Made by a program: the position numbers and the translations under genes. This document shows positions 51,811 through 61,127 of a stretch of 64,000 nucleotides of DNA, one piece after another (the stretch's first letter is position 1; each line of letters begins with the position of its first letter). The stretch lies in assembly GCF_000196795.1 (NCBI RefSeq), contig NC_014259.1, positions 3,658,001-3,722,000 of the forward strand. The letters run 5' to 3'. The notes under the pieces were generated by a model, which was not told the DNA's origin, did no database searches, and was given only the letters and a program-made list of their open reading frames with translations. Origin of the DNA: Acinetobacter oleivorans DR1. Lineage in GTDB: Bacteria > Pseudomonadota > Gammaproteobacteria > Pseudomonadales > Moraxellaceae.

Positions 51811-54800
51811 ATGAAACGTATGTTGATTAATGCAACTCACGCAGAAGAAGTCCGCGTTGCACTTATCACTGGTAATCGTCTTTACGATTTTGATTTAGAA
51901 AATCGTACCCGAGAACAGAAAAAATCCAATATCTATAAAGGCCATGTAACCCGCGTAGAACCTTCTTTAGAAGCTGTGTTTGTTGAATATGGCGCAGGCC
52001 GTCAAGGCTTCTTGTCTATGCGCGAAATTGCGAATAGTTATTTCCAAGCAGACCCGCGACAAACTTCAAACATTCGTGAACTCATCACTGAAGGTACTGA
52101 ATTACTTGTTCAGGTTGAAAAAGAAGAACGTGGTAACAAAGGCGCTGCCCTTTCTACATTCATCTCACTTGCAGGACGTTATTTGGTTCTTATGCCAAAC
52201 AACCCGAAAGGCGGTGGTATTAGCCGTCAAATTTCAGGTTCTGTACGTGAAGAATTAAAAGAAATTTTAGCTTCTTTAAATTTACCTCGCGGCATGAGTG
52301 TTATTGTGCGTACCGCAGGTATTGGCCGTACTCAAGAAGAATTACAGTTAGATTTACAGCATTTGCTTGACCTTTGGGCACAAATCCAAGGCACTGCAAG
52401 TTCTGGTCCGTCTCCAATGCTTGTTCATCAAGAAGCTGGCGTAGTTACTCGTGCCATCCGCGACTACTTACGTGATGACGTTGCAGAAATTTTAATTGAT
52501 AGCGAACAAGCTTATAACGAAGCGTATAACTTTGTTAAAGCAGTTATGCCACGTCAATTAGACAAACTTAAAACTTATACTTTAAACGAGCCATTGTTTG
52601 CTCATTTTGGTATTGAAAGCCAAATTCAAACTGCTTACGAGCGTGAAGTAAAACTTCCTTCTGGTGGTTCAATCGTAATTGACCAGACTGAAGCTTTAGT
52701 TTCAATCGACATTAACTCTGCGAAATCGACTCGTGGACATGACGTTGAAGAAACTGCGCTTAATACAAACCTAGAGGCAGCAGAAGAAATTGCTCGCCAA
52801 CTTCGTCTTCGTGACATTGGCGGTTTAGTTGTTATCGACTTCATCGATATGACTAAAGAACGCAACCAACGCATGGTTGAAGCAAAACTTCGTGAAGCAA
52901 CACAAAGCGACCGTGCGCGTATCCAGTTTGGCCAACTCTCTCGTTTTGGCTTAATGGAAATGAGCCGTCAACGCTTACGCCCATCACTTGAAGAAGCAAC
53001 TGGATATGTTTGCCCACGCTGTCATGGCACGGGTATGGTGCGTGACTTACGTTCACTTTCGCTTTCAATTATGCGTAAAGTAGAAGAAATTGCACTTCGT
53101 GAACGTCATGGTGAAGTACAAGTAGAAGTTCCTGTTGAAATTGCAGCATTCTTACTCAACGAAAAACGCCATAGCCTTGTTTATTTAGAACAAACTTCTG
53201 GTGTTCGTGTGACTGTTTTACCTCACCCGCACTTAGAAACACCTCACTATGAAATTCAGTACAATCCAGATGGATTTGCACCATCTAGCTATGAGCGTAC
53301 AGAAGCAACTCGTTCAAGTGAGAAAGAGTTAGGTTATGAATCTTCTGAATGGCATTTAGAAGAAGCTGATCATGGCCATGCTCATGCAGCTCCTGCTGCA
53401 AATAACGCAGCTGGTCAAAAGAAAGCAAATCAAGCAGCTCAACCTTCTGCTGCTCAGCCAAGCACTCAAAAAGCAGCAAGCCCTCTCGCATGGTTAGAGA
53501 ACCTTTTTGTTCAAAAACAAGCTAAAACTATTGATCAATCTCGTTCAGCACAAAATGCTGCTGCGACAATTGAACAAATGGTCAATACTGGCGCTGTAAG
53601 CCGTGGCCAGTTTGGACAAGTTGCAGTACCGCCAGTTGCTGAAACTGTTGCGGCTCCATCTAATAATGCTTACATTTCACAGTCTCCTGCTAAACAGGAA
53701 GTTCGTGAAAATGTTGAAAAAGACGATAAAGTACAACAACGTCCAAACAACAAAAAACGTAAGCACAAAGAGCAACGTGAACAACATCACCATGCTCAAG
53801 AGCCACAACAACAGCAACAACCACAACAGGTTCACGAAGAAGTTGTACAGTTATCACGTCAAGAACAACGTGAGTTAAAACGTCAACAAAAACGTCAGCA
53901 CCCAGATCAGTCACATCAACAACATCAAAATGATGGACAACAAACTGAAAATGCCGTGCCGCGTCGTGACCGTAATAATCAACAACGTCCGAACCGTCCA
54001 AATCGCCACCGCGATCCAAGTGTATTGAATGAAAATCAAAATGCACCGGCGGCACCAGTAGTTGTTGATGAGAAACAAATTAAGGTTGATTTGATTGATG
54101 CTCCAAAGCATGAAGTCATGAATACAGCCTTAGTAATCAATGTTGATCAAGCACAAAGCGAAATTATTGCTTTGACTCCAGAGCAACCTGTTGAACGCAC
54201 TGAAACAGCACCTGTTGTTGAAGTCGCTCAAGAGCCAGCTCCAGCACCTGTTGCAGTTGTAGAAGAAGCAGTCCCTGCCAAAGCAGAAGAAACGACGACT
54301 CCTCCTGCAGACAGCAAAGCTCAACCGCAAATTCAACGTGCGAGCAATGACCCTCGTATGCGTCGTCGTGAACAACGCAACGCGAAACGTGCTAAAGCTG
54401 CGGTACCATCAATTGCCCCATCGCAAATTCCAACGTTGGCGCAATATACGATTGGTAGCTTGATTCGTCATGTTTATGGTGAAGACTGCACAGTATTGAT
54501 TGAACAGTTTGGTTTAGTTCCAACATTCAATCGTGCATTGCAGAAGTTTGCTGAACAGTACGCTAGTACGCTAGCAACAGAAGTCGTGTCTGATGCTGAA
54601 GACAAAAAGCCTGTTACTCGTGATGCAGAGCTTCCAAGCAACAAGCCATCACAAGAAGCAGAGCCTGCGCCTGTACTTGCATTGACGCCACAAAAAGAGC
54701 AAACACCACGTGTTGCTAATGATCCACGTGAGCGTCGTCGTTTAGCAAAACTTGCTGCGGAACAAGCTTTTGAGCAAGTTAAACAACAACACGCTGCACC

Positions 54801-55161
54801 AGAAGAAGCTGCACCTGTAGCTCCAGCTGTTGAAGAAACGGTTGTTGCTCCTGCTGCTGAAACACAAGCACCTGTTGAGTCAAAACAACAACCGCTTGAG
54901 CTTGATCAGGTGACTGAAGTAGCACAAAGTGAAACAAGCACAGAAGAAACACCAGCGACAACAGTAGTTGAAGCTCCAGTTGTTAAACAGCCTAAAGCAT
55001 CTGCAAGAGCAAAAGCTGCCGTAGAACAGGCTGTAGCACCAACAGAAGCTACTGCAGAAGTTGAATCAGACGATTCTAAGGCAGATCAGGACAAACCAAG
55101 TCGTCCTCCTCGTCGCCCTCGTGGTCGTCCACCAAAGAAAGCAAATCCTGTAGCTGAGTAA
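51811..55161 (+). CDS. rne: Ribonuclease E
   Basis: Endoribonuclease that starts mRNA decay and matures rRNA and tRNA; 1116 residues. I choose 51811 (MKRMLINATHAEEVRVALI), the family start; an in-frame TTG at 51781 is rejected. The catalytic half has an S1 domain (KGHVTRVEPSLEAVFVEYG), catalytic Asp residues in VSIDINSAKSTRG and VVIDFIDMTKERNQR, and the zinc-link CPRCHGTG. The rest (about 520-1116) is a disordered scaffold with Gln, Ala, Pro and Arg-rich tracts for RNA and degradosome partners; the segment QYTIGSLIRHVYGEDC may be a partner motif. The leader is a long hairpin array. Confidence 0.96.
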   Translation: MKRMLINATHAEEVRVALITGNRLYDFDLENRTREQKKSNIYKGHVTRVEPSLEAVFVEYGAGRQGFLSMREIANSYFQADPRQTSNIRELITEGTELLVQVEKEERGNKGAALSTFISLAGRYLVLMPNNPKGGGISRQISGSVREELKEILASLNLPRGMSVIVRTAGIGRTQEELQLDLQHLLDLWAQIQGTASSGPSPMLVHQEAGVVTRAIRDYLRDDVAEILIDSEQAYNEAYNFVKAVMPRQLDKLKTYTLNEPLFAHFGIESQIQTAYEREVKLPSGGSIVIDQTEALVSIDINSAKSTRGHDVEETALNTNLEAAEEIARQLRLRDIGGLVVIDFIDMTKERNQRMVEAKLREATQSDRARIQFGQLSRFGLMEMSRQRLRPSLEEATGYVCPRCHGTGMVRDLRSLSLSIMRKVEEIALRERHGEVQVEVPVEIAAFLLNEKRHSLVYLEQTSGVRVTVLPHPHLETPHYEIQYNPDGFAPSSYERTEATRSSEKELGYESSEWHLEEADHGHAHAAPAANNAAGQKKANQAAQPSAAQPSTQKAASPLAWLENLFVQKQAKTIDQSRSAQNAAATIEQMVNTGAVSRGQFGQVAVPPVAETVAAPSNNAYISQSPAKQEVRENVEKDDKVQQRPNNKKRKHKEQREQHHHAQEPQQQQQPQQVHEEVVQLSRQEQRELKRQQKRQHPDQSHQQHQNDGQQTENAVPRRDRNNQQRPNRPNRHRDPSVLNENQNAPAAPVVVDEKQIKVDLIDAPKHEVMNTALVINVDQAQSEIIALTPEQPVERTETAPVVEVAQEPAPAPVAVVEEAVPAKAEETTTPPADSKAQPQIQRASNDPRMRRREQRNAKRAKAAVPSIAPSQIPTLAQYTIGSLIRHVYGEDCTVLIEQFGLVPTFNRALQKFAEQYASTLATEVVSDAEDKKPVTRDAELPSNKPSQEAEPAPVLALTPQKEQTPRVANDPRERRRLAKLAAEQAFEQVKQQHAAPEEAAPVAPAVEETVVAPAAETQAPVESKQQPLELDQVTEVAQSETSTEETPATTVVEAPVVKQPKASARAKAAVEQAVAPTEATAEVESDDSKADQDKPSRPPRRPRGRPPKKANPVAE

Positions 55162-55191
55162 ATCATTTGCTCAATTGCAGCTAATTTAAAC

Positions 55192-55224
55192 AAACCTAGT
55201 CATTTCGATGACTAGGTTTTTTTT
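55192..55224 (+). terminator. Terminator of rne
   Basis: AACCTAGTCAT / ATGACTAGGTT stem closed by a TTCG tetraloop, followed by eight T. Confidence 0.92.
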
Positions 55225-55352
55225 GTTATTTTTAACCAATTAGGTTGATTGCACTAGAAGAAAAGTTTTAAAAGCATGGTGAACCATGAAAAACACTGTA
55301 CTTTTGCCAACGCAACCTTTTTTGGATTGATCGAAAAATAAATAGGATTGAT

Positions 55353-57194
55353 ATGAGCCAGACAACACAGACCGATATCATTACGCTTGGTGATGTTGCA
55401 ACAAGACTTCCTAGCTTCATCCCCAAAGTACCCCATATCCTGAATGGTCTTAAACAGGCTTACTTAAGAACAGCAAATACACCAACGGGATTGGGTGTAG
55501 CTTTTGAAAAAGCTGTTAAGCGAAATCCGCAAGGCATTGCTTTATTATTTGAAGATCAACGTTATTCATATGAAGCTTTAAACGAATGGGCTAACCAAAT
55601 TTCTCACTATTATCTATCTCTTGGCGCACAGAAAGGTGACGTGATTGCCGTAATGGTTGAGAACCGTTCTGAGCTTATTGCCACGATTGTAGGTTTAGCT
55701 AAAATTGGGGTAACAATTGCGCTTGTGAATACCTCTCAAGTAGGTAAGGTCCTCGCTCATAGTATCAATCTTGTAAAACCAATTGCCGTAATTGCAGGTG
55801 AAGAAGTTCGAGCGGTCATTGATGAAATTCGTCAGGACCTCAATGTTCCTAAAGACCGTTTTCATTGGTTTGCAGATCAGGCTACACGTCAAGATGCAGG
55901 AACTGCACCTCAAGGTTATGCCAATCTTGCAATAGAAATTGATCAATTTCCAAAATTTAACCCATCGACTACGCAGTCTGTTCATGGAAATGATGGCCTG
56001 TTTTATATTTATACTTCGGGCACTACAGGTTTACCAAAGGCTGTTATTTTCAAACACAGTCGCTGGACACTTGCCTATGGTACTTATGGGCACATTTTAA
56101 ATCTTGGCCCAGATGATGTGATGTATGTAACTTTACCGCTTTACCATGCAACAGGTGTCGTAGTGTGCTGGTGTGGTGTGATCGCGGGAAGTTCTACCCT
56201 TGCAATTCGACGTAAATATTCAACCAGTGCCTTCTGGAAAGATGTTCAGAAATTTAATGCCTCTGCAATTGGCTATGTAGGAGAGCTTTGCCGTTACTTA
56301 ATGGATGCCCCTCATACAGAAATTGACCGTGCCCACCGCGTAACCAAAATGATCGGTAATGGCATGCGCCCAAACATCTGGGATAAGTTCAAACAACGTT
56401 TTGGCGTGCAAGAGGTTCTTGAGCTTTATGCATCAAGTGAAGGCAATGTCGGGTTTAGTAATATTTTTAACTTTGACAACACAGTAGGCTTCTCTCCTAC
56501 GCCATATGCCATTATTGAGTTTGATAAAGAGAAAAATGAACCTGTACGCGATAAAAAGGGCTGGTGTAAAAAAGTTAAAGCAGGTGAAATTGGTTTGCTA
56601 GTAGGTAAAATTACCAGTCGCTCACCTTTTGATGGCTATACAGATCCAGAAAAGAATAAATCTGTGATTATGAAAGATGTCTTTAAAAAAGGTGACTCAT
56701 ATTTCAACACAGGTGACCTTGTTCGTAATATTGGTTTCCGTCATGCTCAGTTTGTTGACCGCTTAGGTGATACCTTCCGCTGGAAAGGCGAAAATGTATC
56801 TACTACTGAAGTTGAGAACATGGTTTGTGAATATGACAAGATCGCTGAAGCGGTGGTTTATGGGGTAGAAATCCCAAATACCAATGGTCGTGCTGGTATG
56901 GCAGCAATCACACTTGCTGATGGCGCTGAGTTAAATGAGTCTGACTTAACCGAAATGGTCACTATATTTAAAAAATGCCTGCCTGCTTATGCAGTACCCG
57001 TGTTCTTACGAGTGCAAGCTAAAGTTGAAACAACAGGTACTTTTAAGTATCAAAAGAATAAATTGAAGGAAGATTCGTTTAATCCAAGCAAAACTTCTGA
57101 ACGTTTACTCGCTTTATTACCTGGTACGAACAGTTATTGTGATGTCACAACTGAAATTTTTGACAACATTCAGGCATATAAATACCGTTTTTAG
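55353..57194 (+). CDS. Long-chain acyl-CoA synthetase, FATP-like
   Basis: ATP-dependent fatty acyl-CoA ligase of 613 residues. The adenylate-forming motifs are YIYTSGTTGLPKAVIFKH (P-loop, about 213-230), LYASSEGNVGF and TGDLVRNIGFRHAQFVDRLGDTFRWKGENVSTTEVE. The last, with its GDTFRWKGENVSTTEV ending, is characteristic of the fatty acid transport protein/very-long-chain synthetase subfamily. It activates exogenous or turned-over fatty acids for beta-oxidation or lipid synthesis. It is not followed closely by another gene. The start at 55353 has AATAGGA upstream. Confidence 0.88.
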   Translation: MSQTTQTDIITLGDVATRLPSFIPKVPHILNGLKQAYLRTANTPTGLGVAFEKAVKRNPQGIALLFEDQRYSYEALNEWANQISHYYLSLGAQKGDVIAVMVENRSELIATIVGLAKIGVTIALVNTSQVGKVLAHSINLVKPIAVIAGEEVRAVIDEIRQDLNVPKDRFHWFADQATRQDAGTAPQGYANLAIEIDQFPKFNPSTTQSVHGNDGLFYIYTSGTTGLPKAVIFKHSRWTLAYGTYGHILNLGPDDVMYVTLPLYHATGVVVCWCGVIAGSSTLAIRRKYSTSAFWKDVQKFNASAIGYVGELCRYLMDAPHTEIDRAHRVTKMIGNGMRPNIWDKFKQRFGVQEVLELYASSEGNVGFSNIFNFDNTVGFSPTPYAIIEFDKEKNEPVRDKKGWCKKVKAGEIGLLVGKITSRSPFDGYTDPEKNKSVIMKDVFKKGDSYFNTGDLVRNIGFRHAQFVDRLGDTFRWKGENVSTTEVENMVCEYDKIAEAVVYGVEIPNTNGRAGMAAITLADGAELNESDLTEMVTIFKKCLPAYAVPVFLRVQAKVETTGTFKYQKNKLKEDSFNPSKTSERLLALLPGTNSYCDVTTEIFDNIQAYKYRF

Positions 57195-57266
57195 TTCATT
57201 TTTTAGCTAAACGAGAGGAAATCGTGCTTTTTATAGGCAATCATGCAAATGTTTTTGATTTACCTC

Positions 57267-57294
57267 TTGTGTTAGTTGAATAACTTGCTAAAAT
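57267..57294 (+). promoter_or_regulatory. Promoter of the tRNA-Lys pair
   Basis: TTGTGT (57267-57272), a 16-bp spacer and TAAAAT (57289-57294), followed by ACGCG, a GC-rich discriminator typical of stringently controlled tRNA promoters. Confidence 0.65.
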
Positions 57295-57314
57295 ACGCGA
57301 CATCAAAACGATAC

Positions 57315-57390
57315 GGGTCGTTAGCTCAGTTGGTAGAGCAGCGGACTTTTAATCCGTTGGTCCCGCGTTCGAGTCGCGGACGACCCACCA
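57315..57390 (+). tRNA. tRNA-Lys (anticodon TTT), copy 1
   Basis: A 76-nt cloverleaf: acceptor GGGTCGT/ACGACCC, D arm GCTC...GAGC, anticodon loop CTTTTAA, T arm CCGCG-TTCGAGT-CGCGG, and encoded CCA. It reads AAA and AAG codons. Confidence 0.98.
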
Positions 57391-57412
57391 CTTATCTGTT
57401 TTGAACCTATTT

Positions 57413-57488
57413 GGGTCGTTAGCTCAGTTGGTAGAGCAGCGGACTTTTAATCCGTTGGTCCCGCGTTCGAGTCGCGGACGACCCACCA
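57413..57488 (+). tRNA. tRNA-Lys (anticodon TTT), copy 2
   Basis: Identical in every base to the first copy, 22 nt downstream, with the same CCA end. The two share a promoter and the terminator that follows. Confidence 0.98.
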
Positions 57489-57494
57489 AATTCT

Positions 57495-57525
57495 AAAAAG
57501 CCTCTCACTGCGAGAGGCTTTTTTT
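57495..57525 (+). terminator. Terminator of the tRNA-Lys transcript
   Basis: AAAAAGCCTCTC / GAGAGGCTTTTTTT with loop ACTGC. Confidence 0.92.
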
Positions 57526-57551
57526 ATTGTTATCTTATTTTAGTTTCATGA

Positions 57552-58448
57552 CTAAAAGATGACGATGCATTTCTTATATAAAATCTCTTTAACCCAATTC
57601 ATAAAGATTTCTAAACGTTTAGGAATATAACTTCGGTTCGGATACAAAATATTGAGTGGCAAAGATTGAGCAGTATGTGCACTTAACACTTCAACCAAGC
57701 TTCCTTGCTCTATTTTATCCTGAACATCGTAGTATGGAAGTTGAATAATCCCTAAGCCAGCACAAGCCGCGGCAACATAGGCTTCTGTATTATTTACACT
57801 TAAAGCACTATCGATCATTACTGTTCCATTTTGATATAAAAATATACCCTGTTTTTCTCCTACGGCTCCTGCGTAGTTAATGAGTTTGTGCTGAGATAAA
57901 TCTCCTAATTGTTCAGGAATACCATATTGTTCTAAATAATGGGGACTTGCACAGTTCACCATGACCAAATGACCAATCAATCTTGCAATTAAACTGCTGC
58001 TATCTAACTCACCTACCCGAACAACACAGTCAATCCCCTTTTCAATTAAGTCAGTCATGTCATCAGAACTATTGAGCTGTAAATGAATGTCTGGATAGCG
58101 GCTATAAAAATCGGGAAGTTCAGGAATAATCACTTGATGTACGATTCGGCTGGGCATTGAAATTTTTAGCGTGCCACGGTAATGCTGCTTTTGCGTTTGT
58201 ATGAGTTGTTCAAGCTGTTCATAGTCAAATAATAGGTTTTGACATTCAGGCAAGATTCTTTGTCCATCTTGAGTAAGGCTTACCTTGCGTGTAGTTCTAT
58301 GAAATAAACGTACCCCATAGTGAGTTTCTAATTGTTGAATTGCACTCGTCACTGTAGAGCGAGGTAAATCAAGTTGATTTGCTACTTCACTAAAGCTTTG
58401 TCGTTTAGCCACTTCTGAAAAAATAAAAAATTGCTGCAACCGATCCAT
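57552..58448 (-). CDS. LysR-family regulator of the adjacent SDR gene
   Basis: A 298-residue LysR-type regulator. HTH: RQSFSEVANQLDLPRSTVTSAIQQLETHYGVRLF (about 16-49), followed by the effector domain LKISMPSRIVHQVIIPELPDFY. It groups with AaeR/DhcR-like regulators. It is divergent from an SDR gene, the common arrangement for a LysR that activates its neighbour; a palindrome TAGTT-N6-AACTA sits in the gap. Confidence 0.87.
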   Translation of the reverse strand: MDRLQQFFIFSEVAKRQSFSEVANQLDLPRSTVTSAIQQLETHYGVRLFHRTTRKVSLTQDGQRILPECQNLLFDYEQLEQLIQTQKQHYRGTLKISMPSRIVHQVIIPELPDFYSRYPDIHLQLNSSDDMTDLIEKGIDCVVRVGELDSSSLIARLIGHLVMVNCASPHYLEQYGIPEQLGDLSQHKLINYAGAVGEKQGIFLYQNGTVMIDSALSVNNTEAYVAAACAGLGIIQLPYYDVQDKIEQGSLVEVLSAHTAQSLPLNILYPNRSYIPKRLEIFMNWVKEILYKKCIVIF

Positions 58449-58470
58449 TTAATTGTTCGTATTTTCTGAA

Positions 58471-58486
58471 TAGTTAAACCAAACTA
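58471..58486. promoter_or_regulatory. LysR-type binding-site candidate
   Basis: TAGTT (58471-58475) and AACTA (58482-58486) are exact inverse copies with a 6-bp centre, in the divergent gap between the LysR and SDR genes. The T-N11-A spacing is not exact, so this is a candidate only. Confidence 0.4.
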
Positions 58487-58560
58487 GCATAATTGATCAA
58501 AAATTACCGCCAATCTAGACTAAAAACACATTAAAACAAGTCATCATAGGAACAATCATC

Positions 58561-59316
58561 ATGGCAACTCATACTCTGAAAGATAAAGTTGTACTGATTA
58601 CGGGCGGTGCAAAAAACTTAGGCGGACTTATTAGCCGTAAATTTGCAGAACAAGGTGCAAAAATTGCAATTCACTACAATAGCGCTGAAACTCAAGCAGA
58701 TGCAGAACAGACGCTCGCAGATGTAACAGCATTCGGTGTAGACGCTGTTTTAATTCAAGCAGACCTAACGGATATTGATAATATTGAAAAGCTCTTCTTA
58801 GACACTAAGCAACATTTTGGTGGAATTGATATTGCCATTAATACAGTTGGAAAGGTTTTAAAGAAATCCTTTTTAGACACCACAGAACAAGAGTTTGATA
58901 GCATGAGCGATATCAACTCAAAAATTGCCTATTTCTTTATTCAATCTGCGGGTCGTCATTTAAATGACGGCGGAAAGATCTGCTCAATCGTGACTTCTCT
59001 TCTTGCAGCCTACACTGGGCTGTATTCAACCTATGAAGGCTTAAAAGCACCTGTTGAGCATTACACGCGCGCTGCATCAAAAGAATTTGGTGATCGTCAG
59101 ATTTCTGTGACTGCTGTTGCACCTGGCCCAATGGATACACCATTCTTTTATGGACAAGAATCTGCCGAGGCAGTGGCTTACCACAAATCAGCTTCAGCTT
59201 TAGGTGGGCTTACCAAAATTGAAGATATTGAGCCATTGGTTCGTTTTCTGGTAACCGATGGTTGGTGGATTACTGGTCAAACAATTTTTGCAAATGGTGG
59301 CTACACCACTCGCTAA
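58561..59316 (+). CDS. SDR-family oxidoreductase
   Basis: Short-chain dehydrogenase of 251 residues. NAD(P) motif: TGGAKNLGG (14-22), with the rest of the Rossmann fold following (ADLTDIDNIE). The active-site YxxxK is Y-E-G-L-K in STYEGLKAPVEH (about 158-162). INTVGKVL replaces the usual NNAG, a departure from the classical SDR. Substrate unknown. It lies divergent to a LysR regulator and ends in a terminator, so it is a single regulated unit. Confidence 0.88.
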   Translation: MATHTLKDKVVLITGGAKNLGGLISRKFAEQGAKIAIHYNSAETQADAEQTLADVTAFGVDAVLIQADLTDIDNIEKLFLDTKQHFGGIDIAINTVGKVLKKSFLDTTEQEFDSMSDINSKIAYFFIQSAGRHLNDGGKICSIVTSLLAAYTGLYSTYEGLKAPVEHYTRAASKEFGDRQISVTAVAPGPMDTPFFYGQESAEAVAYHKSASALGGLTKIEDIEPLVRFLVTDGWWITGQTIFANGGYTTR

Positions 59317-59320
59317 AATC

Positions 59321-59350
59321 AAAAAAGCCGCATCTCATAGTGCGGCTTTT
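59321..59350. terminator. Terminator between the SDR gene and hemW
   Basis: GCCGCA / TGCGGC hairpin with an 8-nt loop, A-run before and T-run after; bidirectional. Confidence 0.85.
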
Positions 59351-59361
59351 ACATTGTTTTA

Positions 59362-60516
59362 TTATAAAAACTCTTCTAGTACCGAGTTCAAAAAAATATG
59401 CCCCTGCTCTGTACAAGCCAAACGAGAACTATCCTCTACCAGTAGCTTTCTAGCTCGCAGTGAAGTGAGTACCTCATTTAAATGATCTAAGCTTAAGCCT
59501 GTACGCTGTTCATATAAATCAGCTTTTATCCCATCATTTAGACGTAAAGCATTCATCATAAATTCAAAAGGTAGCTCTTCTGCCTCAATCTTTTTCATTT
59601 GCAGATGTTCGGCTGGAACCTTAGCTAAATAGTCTTTTGGCAAACGAGTTTTTTGGAAACGATACACACCATCTGGTCGTGTCACTTTGCCATGTGCACC
59701 TGCCCCAATTGCAAGATAATCACCAAACTCCCAATAATTCAAATTATGTGCTGAAGGCAGCTCTTTACGCCATGCTGAAACTTCATAATTTATAAAACCA
59801 TTTGCCTTAAGATATGCCTCACCCTGCTCTTGAATATCTTCAAGCATTTCATCTTGCGGTAAAACGGGTTGAGTACGGAAGAAAACCGTATTCGGTTCAA
59901 TGGTAAGTTGATACCAACTAATATGAGTGGCACCACTTTCTACAGCAAGCTTGAGATCATAGAGTGCCTGCTCTAGCGTTTGCTCAGGCAAACCATGCAT
60001 TAAGTCTACATTTACTCGTTTAAAACCAGCCTGCTTTGCTTGTTGAATCGCTTCAATTGCATTGTTTGCAGAATGAATACGACCAAGTTTTTGCAAATGA
60101 TCAGTATCAAAGCTCTGGACACCAATAGACAAACGATTAATGCCAGCCTCTAAATACCCTGCAAATGGGTCATGCTCTACCGTTCCCGGATTTGCCTCTA
60201 AGGTAATTTCGCAGCCATCTTCAAATTTAAGCAATGACTTAAGTTCTGCAAATAACCATACATAACCCTGTGCCGAAATCAGTGAAGGGGTTCCTCCACC
60301 AATAAACACACTATGGATCGGACGTCCCTGCGCCATCTCTAGTTGAGTTTCAAAGTCGGCGACCAATGCTTTTAAATAGGTTTGCTCAAGTTCTGACGAA
60401 AGTGCTCCGTCTGGTACCGCATGCGAGTTAAAGTCACAATATGGACATTTACGCACGCACCACGGCATATGGATATATAAAGATAGAGGAATAGAAGCAG
60501 GGTTTAATACGGCCAA
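59362..60516 (-). CDS. hemW: Radical SAM heme chaperone HemW
   Basis: A 384-residue radical SAM protein that inserts or traffics heme and was formerly called an oxygen-independent coproporphyrinogen oxidase homologue. The 4Fe-4S motif is C20-xxx-C24-xx-C27 in WCVRKCPYCDFNSH, followed by the HemW-type FIGGGTPSLI and a C-terminal winged helix domain (LRARKLLVEDSS...). The CPYCDFNSH form fits HemW rather than HemN. It converges on the SDR gene. Confidence 0.88.
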   Translation of the reverse strand: MAVLNPASIPLSLYIHMPWCVRKCPYCDFNSHAVPDGALSSELEQTYLKALVADFETQLEMAQGRPIHSVFIGGGTPSLISAQGYVWLFAELKSLLKFEDGCEITLEANPGTVEHDPFAGYLEAGINRLSIGVQSFDTDHLQKLGRIHSANNAIEAIQQAKQAGFKRVNVDLMHGLPEQTLEQALYDLKLAVESGATHISWYQLTIEPNTVFFRTQPVLPQDEMLEDIQEQGEAYLKANGFINYEVSAWRKELPSAHNLNYWEFGDYLAIGAGAHGKVTRPDGVYRFQKTRLPKDYLAKVPAEHLQMKKIEAEELPFEFMMNALRLNDGIKADLYEQRTGLSLDHLNEVLTSLRARKLLVEDSSRLACTEQGHIFLNSVLEEFL

Positions 60517-60632
60517 GGAGCAGGTCCAATTTACACAATATTTCTATTTTAACATGACTGCATCAATGGGCTTATGAAAACATACCTTAATTGCTTTAGA
60601 CTAAATTTAAACATTCTTAAATACTGATAAAA

Positions 60633-61094
60633 ATGATGAAATTCTCTAGTCAACTTTTCCTGATCTTACCCTTAGCTATGGGAATCGGTGTTGCCATGGC
60701 TTTTCAGACAGCAATTAATGCTCAACTGCGCGAGCAACTACACTCACCCTTACAAGCAGCTTTATTATCATTTTTCATAGGTACTATTGTTTTAGCGATT
60801 ATGGTTTTCTTTCAAAGTGCCGAGAAGCCCTCTTTAAGTGAAATATCAAATATTCCTTGGCTTCTTTGGACTGGAGGATTCCTTGGGGTTTATGCAATCA
60901 GCATGAGCATTTATACTGCACCTAAGCTTGGTTTTTTAACCTTTACAGGGCTAGTCGTTTTTGGGCAAATCGTTATTTCTATGTTACTTGATCATTTTGG
61001 TTGGTTGGGCACAGAAAAGACACCTGTTACATGGCAACGGTTTCTTGGTGGAGTCATCATCTTTGTCGGTGTGGTACTCACTTTGCAGCGTTAG
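60633..61094 (+). CDS. DMT-superfamily transporter, DUF606/YdcZ-like
   Basis: A 153-residue membrane protein with four or five TM helices of the DUF606/EamA-like half-size type. The first helix (LILPLAMGIGVAMAFQTAINAQLRE) includes the conserved Gln-Asn stretch and the C-terminal helix ends LTLQR. Such halves can pair to form a transporter. Substrates are unknown. The first Met codon (60633) and second (60636) are both possible. abeM follows 33 bp later, perhaps in one transcript. Confidence 0.82.
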   Translation: MMKFSSQLFLILPLAMGIGVAMAFQTAINAQLREQLHSPLQAALLSFFIGTIVLAIMVFFQSAEKPSLSEISNIPWLLWTGGFLGVYAISMSIYTAPKLGFLTFTGLVVFGQIVISMLLDHFGWLGTEKTPVTWQRFLGGVIIFVGVVLTLQR

Positions 61095-61127
61095 CTTCAT
61101 TTTTTATATTTAAAAAGAGTACCTTTT

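Noticed and set aside
53285..54375. Several long antisense frames inside the C-terminal half of rne
   Set aside because: They arise from the repetitive Gln/Ala/Pro-rich coding sequence and are low-complexity mirrors.
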